Of a DNA stretch of 64,000 bases, positions 58,116 through 64,000 are shown piece by piece. Every line of letters starts with the position of its first letter. Position 1 is the stretch's first letter. The notes under the pieces are model-generated. The model searched no databases, was not told the origin of the DNA, and was given only the letters and a program-made list of their open reading frames with translations. Source of the stretch: Amphibalanus amphitrite (lineage: Eukaryota > Arthropoda > Thecostraca > Balanomorpha > Balanidae); NCBI RefSeq assembly GCF_019059575.1, contig NW_024881865.1, positions 186,001-250,000 on the forward strand. The letters are read 5' to 3'. A program made the translations under genes and the position numbers.

Positions 58116-58987
58116 GTGAGTACCCAACGGCCCTGAGCGCCGCTGCTATTTCGGGCTAATGTCGCATTAGTAACGTCTGCATGACGATTGGGTTTGGACA
58201 TGGCTCGATATTGCATGCATTTAGCGATGGTCCTGTTTGATTATATCGGAAATTCCTTCGTACCATTCATAGCTCATAAGTACCGTGTTTAGAGCCTGTT
58301 TACACGTCTTCGTCAAGTGCTATACGTCGCCGGTTGGTTCTGCCTGCCCCGGCCTCCGTGACACCTATTTGTTCCGGACCGCCCCGTTCCCATCGACCTG
58401 GTCACAGTAGCCAGTGACCGCCCCGACCCGCTCCAGACAGAGTACAACACGGCACGGCAGTCCCAACTTCGGGCCGGGACGGCACGACATGCTATGGTAT
58501 GGCTCACGCACTGTCTCTACCAACTGCATCGCTAAGGACTTTTCCAAACGTCCAGCCGTCGCATCTGTCACCCGCAAAAAAAGACTGCGTCGCCGTAGCT
58601 GTCTACTCACTTGGCCATGTCACCAACAGGCCGCCGACATGACATGTTTGACGCATGGTGGCGCTGGGCCGCAGCCTTGCATCGGCCGTGCACCGCACGC
58701 CAGCCACCGCCTATGGCAAAAACAGGCATTGTCGCGCCGAAGTAATGGCCGGCTACACGTGTCACCCGACAAATTGTCGATAACATGGCCCGGCGGCTCG
58801 GAGCCCGGTTGTTGAAAGCGGCGTATGTTGCCCGTGTGCCTTACACAGACATGAACAGAATACCGGTCGTGTCTGGGTGGCCGGTCGGCTGCGGCCGACG
58901 CCAGAGCAGCGCTCGGTATGTCTGACTGACAGAGTGGTCCCTGGCGTGTCAGACTACCGGCTACGCTTTGCCGAGGCATAGCCTATT

Positions 58988-59100
58988 CGCCGTGTGACCG
59001 TCAGTAGCGTGTGGTAGCCACCGGCGGGTCAGGTCGCCGGCTCACAGTGTGTTAGCCGTGTGACTGTCGGTAGCGTGTAGCGCCCGACGCAGGTCAGGTC
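58988..59100. repeat. Two-copy diverged repeat
   Basis: Copies at 58988-59035 and 59055-59100 both start GCCGTGTGAC and end GGTCAGGTC, with several differences. Confidence 0.5.
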
Positions 59101-61269
59101 ACCGTCGGAATGCCGTTCCGGTCGGTGACAGCCACTCCGCCCCGCCCCAGGCGCCTAGGCCGGCTCTCGCGCTGAGCGTTCTGCCCATAACTGGCCACCG
59201 AGCGGAGCCGCGTGTTTTTGCACCGTTTATGCAGGACATCTGAATACATATCAACAACAGCACTAAAAAGCGCCGGCTGTCGCTGTAACCGCAAAAAGCG
59301 GTGCCTGGGCCGGCTGGCAGCCGGGCCGGGTCGGTTGGCCGGCCGCGCTGAGTCTGGTCGGCCGCCGCCCGCCGCGAGACTCAAGGCTGTCTGGTACTGA
59401 GACTGGCGGCCCGCGGCTCCCTGCGCTAGCCGCCGGCTGGTGCAGGAGAGACGATTCAGCCTGCTCTACCAATGCCAGAGTAGTGCGCTGAGATGACCTG
59501 GATCGTCTCAGCTGTAAGAGGGAAGCTAGAGAACTGTGCATCATGGCCCAGCCGCGTTCCTTGATATGGTGATGGGGCACAGAGACGCCCAATCTTCTTA
59601 TCGACCAAGACGGCTCGGATGGATTAGGCGGCATGCCTCTGCCAGTCTCAGGGTGACGCCTCCGAGCCGGGCTGGAATCTGGTCGAGTCATAGCGCCAGC
59701 TCCGGCAGCTTAAACTCGAGTCCGCACTGTGCTCGCTGATGGGATCGGTCAAAACTTGAGGGAGTTGAATAGACTTCGGATATCAGACTTCGTTCCTGAG
59801 TCTGGACGGACTGGACTCAGCCTGACCCCAAGCGTCGAACCAACGACTTTGGAGGGGGGGGGGGAAGACTCCTCGGACAAGAACTTACACTGGGGACAGG
59901 AACGGAATCCGGCGTCCGGCGTCCGAACCCCAGGGGCCAGGTGACTGAGCGCTGCGATCGACAGGCTTGTTAGTGCGCCGGCTCACAATGGAGTCGGCAT
60001 TTCCGTTCAATTAATCGACAGTGCGACGGCATTGTTTTTCCCTCAGACGGCGGGCCATTGTTCTCTCAGCTCTCCTCTCCTCTGTCGCTCCCGGCTCTGC
60101 CCCTCTCTCCCGTGTATGGTCCGGGGGCCGGACTGTCGGCCGGGCCCTGTCCGAATCCTGGAACGGCGAGCTCTCGGACCTGACCGCCCCCCCCCCTCAC
60201 GGAGCCGGCAGTGCTCGCGTGTCTGCGGTCTCTGCGGAATGCTTTCAGTCGGATTATCAGACAATGCTGAAAGTCGCGGAAGTTTTCAGAAAATCGCATG
60301 CTTTGGATTTGTTTCTTTGCATAAGCTCTTTTGTTACATAGTGGTAAACTGGTAATAGCCTCGGAAGGTTCCTGTCAGATCGTGTGGTATGTTGATGTGC
60401 CTTAGGCTGGAGCTACCCACCCGACTGACCAGTCGTGGTCTGTCCAATCACTCATACCACTCCTCTATCCCTCGCTATGACCGATTATTAGGAGCGGCTA
60501 ACGTCAGCGGGCGTCGGAACTCAACAATCAACGTCATCAGTGACCGCTAATGCTCCGGCTCTACCCCTCCCCACGAGTGGACCTGGGGAGGTTAGCCGGG
60601 TCCGCTGACAGGACATGCAATGTCTGCCGATTGCGCAGTCCGTCGCGGCGCCGGGCGTCGGATCCGTTAGCTCGGCCGCATCCCAGCGCCGGCCACACCC
60701 GCGGACTTTTGATTAGGTCACCGTGCCGAAGACACATCGGTGTTTAGCGCACTCCTGATGCATTTGAGTGTCTCAAATTATTCCTTACTTACCACAAATA
60801 ATTGCCACTACGCTAGGTTAATTGGAAAATGACCAGTTGTAGCGCATAAATAATGTCATCACCGTTACATCCATTTATGCTGACGTTGTGTTTAGGGCCT
60901 TGCTACTAGCGTTCAGCTTAATCAAAACGGTGCTGATGGACATTGACGGTTTGAGCAGTGCAGTCTGTTCAGTTCCTCATTTGTCGCTGCTTGTTAGCAT
61001 ATTTCCCACCAAAGGGCGGAAAAGGGGGCTCGTCAGACACGAAGCTTTCAACGTATTTTACACTTTTAATTTACGAATTGCACTGTAAGCTGATGCCAGC
61101 CAGTTTGGGAGTTTTCCCGTAGAGTTCACGAAGTTCGGACGGTGCCGGCACGCAGTAGGAGCAACTGCATACTCACGGGTGCTGCTGCATTGCGGTTTTC
61201 AGTTACCGTCACTGCAAGCCTGCCAGCCTGCGAAGCACCCTGGTGGCTAGGCTGATATGTCGCAGTGCA

Positions 61270-61585
61270 GTCCCTGGCTACCCTTCTGTACCATATTGTA
61301 GTATCTGGTTAGTTTCTTATGTTGCGACGCAGTCTCTGGCTAGCTTCTTATGCAGCGATGCAGTCTCTGGATAGCCCCCTATGCCGCAGTGCAGTCTCCA
61401 GTTACCCTATGTCACAGCGCAGTCTCGGGATAGCCCCCTATGTCACAGTGCAGTCTCCGGTTACCCTGTCACAGCGCAGTCTCTGGATAGCCCCCTATGT
61501 CACAGCGCAGTCCCTGGTTAGCCCCCTGTGCCGCAGTGCAGTCTCCAGCGGCCCTGCTGTATCATGTCGCAGTCTCACCCTCTGC
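61270..61585. repeat. About 31-bp minisatellite with GCAGTCTC core
   Basis: About nine units, each starting GCAGTCTCTGG or GCAGTCTCCGG and containing ATAGCCCCCTATGTCACA, repeat with a 26-31-bp period. The first units (61270-61330) are more diverged. Confidence 0.8.
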
Positions 61586-64000
61586 CAGCCCCGTCCGGCA
61601 GCGGTTGGTGTGATGGCGAGCGCTCGTGCCTCGTTAGTCAGCCTTTCACCGTTTCCGGCGGCGGCCCGGGCCTGCACAGGCGAGGTCAGCTCTGGTCGCC
61701 GCTGCTGGCTCCTTTGTACGGGCGCGGTAGCGTCTCAGCGGGGTATTGTTACCCGCCGGGCCGCGGTCACGCCGCTCAAGAGGGGCTGTCGCAGTAATGT
61801 CGGCGGATTGCCGGCACATTCTCAGGCGTGTAATCAGCAGTACGGATGTGTCACTGCTCGGACACGGCGGTCGTTGCGAGGTCAAGGGGCGCAGTGTTGA
61901 GCCGTGCCGCTGTCTGCAGCGCCGCGCTGAGTGGGTATGACACACGGCCGGCAGGCGCTGGGCGGACAGACGACGACGGGTGGCGGCGACAAACCGGTCA
62001 CACATTCCAGCGGCCGCCGCCCACCGGCCGCCGCTCGACACCGGGCCCCCGTCCGTCGGTCTGTGCCCCGTCTGGTGTGGCACTAGACCGCCGGGGCTCG
62101 TCCCTGCACCCCTGCTCAGTCTGCCGCTCCACCGGCCGGCCGCAGCGCCGCCGAACGCCGACGGTCGCCGCATAATTGCCTTGATTGCAAGGCGCTGCAG
62201 CCTTGAACCAGACACCATGCCGAGAAGCATATTTATTGCGGCTATTCGGTGCGCCCGGCCGGCCGGGGGAGGCGCGGGGGGCATCCGATGAGCCGCGGAA
62301 ATGCCGCCCCTGCACGGCACGCGGTGTGACCCGCGGGAGCGTCGGGGGCGGTGGTCGCTACCGCGGTCCACAGGCAGCCCGCTACAGACCGTACAATGGG
62401 CCGCCGGTTACCACGCGGCGTGCCCGCCGTCCGGCGGCGTGCCGTCCTCAGAATCCGCCGTGCTCATGGACTTACCGTGGCGACGGAATTGAAAGTGTTT
62501 CCGGCGTGTGTGTCGTCCGATCTAAACGACGATAGGTGACCGACCTGCCTGTCCTGTGCCGGGGATTGTATGCAAGCCGATCACACGATAACACTGACCC
62601 AACGCGGCTTATTTTTGCTGGCATCTGCCGGAGCTGTCGGTGGACGGCCAGCGACCTGTCGGTGCCGTCGGCCGGTCCAGGTCGTGACCGGGCCGGTCGA
62701 CCGGCGCGGCAGCGAGCCGGGCGCGCCGCACCGCGCAGTATGCAGATGGGCTGCCGGCCAGTGGTTTATGGAGGAAGGGAGGAGCGCGGCAACCGCCGCC
62801 AGCGGCGCGCTGCACTCGGGAACGGCCGGCCGGCCGAGCGAGCGAGCCGAGACGGTCGGCCGGCCGGCCAGCAGACGCCGCCACTCCTGCAGTCAGCGGC
62901 CGTCGCTCGATACCGGGAACCCAGACGGCTTCTGTGAAACGATGTATTACGGAGGAATCCGAGCGACCCGCTGCCGCCGCCAATCAATGAGTCCGAAGAA
63001 ATGAAACCGACAGCGGTGCAGAGAAGCTTCTGTAGCTATTGGACACCCTGAGCACCTCGCTATGACCTCATCAGTAGTTCGGACCAGCCAGAGGAGCGGG
63101 ACGGACCAGCCAGACGAGCGCCCGTCCCGCCCGGACCAGCCCGGACTAACCGGACCAGTTCAGGTCGTGCACCATGACCGGCCTCTGCCGACCGACCATC
63201 CGCGTGGGAGCGGCCGCACGTTAATTGGACCGCAGAGCCGGCGGACGGCGCGGATCAGCGCCATTTGCCGAGGAGCTGCGTGCACGCGCAGCGCCCGGGG
63301 CGCCGGCGGCGGGCGCGGCCGTCGTGTGCAGACCATCGGCTCTAATGAATACCATTAGCGGGCCGAGGCCAGGCCCGAATCGAGAATCAATTAGATCTGC
63401 GGCCGGCCGACTAGTGAGCGGCGGCGCGGCGGCGGGCTGTGGGCGGTCGAGGGCGGCGCGCGGCGTGTTGTTGCGTCCAGCGGCTCGTGTTCGGCCGGCT
63501 GCGCGGCGGGGTACCCGGGCCGCCATGTTTGCTCGCTAGAGCTGCGCCCGGCCGCGCCACCCGCCCGACCAAGGGACAACGACCGGCGCGGCTGGCCGCC
63601 GCCGCCGCCTCCCTGGGCCTCCCGCGGTCAACTCCCGCTCAAGTGGTGGTCATCGTTGCTGGCCGACGGACCGCTGCCTCTCGGAGAAGCTACTCAAGCA
63701 GAGAAAACGCCATCCTGGCTATGACACACCCGAGCTTGTGTGTTGAGCGCCGACTGGCTCGGAGACGGCGCTCGACGCGACTCGGAGACTCTCCTACCGA
63801 TAGAAGGTCACGGTGACCGCGCCGACCGGCCGACCGCGGCCACCGCGCCTGTATTTGGGCAGCCCGCTACCACCGATATCGCATGGACCGATCGCGGGAC
63901 TGCGGCCAGGCTGCAGTCTCGGCGGTCAGCAGAGACGTCGGTACATAGGAGAGCCGACCGTGCCGCGCCATTGTGCAGCGTATTAGAGAAATCGCCAGCA

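Larger units (their letters stand above)
58116..64000 (+). other. fat intron 5 (at least 5.9 kb, continues beyond the window)
   Basis: No cadherin, EGF or other exon was recognised to the right edge. It is GC-rich at 61.5-64 kb, with a minisatellite at 61.27-61.58 kb and a two-copy repeat near 59 kb. Confidence 0.75.

Noticed and set aside
61319-61900. 193-codon ORF over the 31-bp minisatellite
   Set aside because: The repeat period produces a repetitive frame with no domain. The region is intronic.

Overview
This is animal nuclear DNA with spliced genes, long introns and many transposons; nothing bacterial or viral is evident. The best-conserved coding sequence matches arthropod Fat cadherin most closely. 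Together with abundant (GA)n arrays and GC-rich, CpG-rich introns, this suggests an arthropod, perhaps a crustacean. The species cannot be fixed from sequence alone.

Layout. (1) 1-5875: the minus strand carries the first coding exon of an MFAP1-like spliceosomal protein (5875-5803). Its first intron runs off the left edge and is filled by a nested pair of non-LTR retrotransposons. An older minus-strand element (endonuclease part near 5790-5006, linker and RT start at 331-1) is split by a 4.67-kb plus-strand CR1/L2-like element (332-5005) with two intact ORFs. (2) 5876-7192: head-to-head spacer between MFAP1 and ALG11. (3) 7203-11043: complete plus-strand coding region of ALG11, the ER alpha-1,2-mannosyltransferase of lipid-linked oligosaccharide synthesis, in seven exons encoding 474 residues. 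(4) 11044-16766: ALG11 3' UTR and intergenic DNA, with a hAT-like element holding a nested element rich in nuclear-receptor-type half-sites, then a long inverted repeat. (5) 16767-64000: the 5' part of the giant cadherin gene fat (ft, FAT4 type). Five coding exons (17224-22443, 42491-42799, 45260-45493, 54305-54694, 57203-58115) encode a signal peptide, 21 complete extracellular cadherin (EC) repeats and part of the 22nd, 2355 codons plus one base. The rest lies beyond the right edge.

The fat introns (20 kb, 2.5 kb, 8.8 kb, 2.5 kb and more than 5.9 kb) hold several non-autonomous DNA transposons, a 1.58-kb near-perfect palindrome made of two inverted copies of one element, large (GA)n/(CT)n arrays, and several degenerate minisatellites. 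Many long open frames in the GC-rich introns look like composition artefacts and are left out.

The three host genes act in separate processes: pre-mRNA splicing (MFAP1), N-glycan precursor assembly at the ER (ALG11), and planar polarity/Hippo growth control at the cell surface (fat). No operon-like or functional cluster is implied. The most unusual features are the transposon-borne IR1/DR1/DR4 half-site arrays upstream of fat, the fat intron-1 palindrome, complementary GA and CT tracts in fat intron 3, an in-frame stop-free intron in ALG11, and two cadherin linkers that have lost all calcium motifs.
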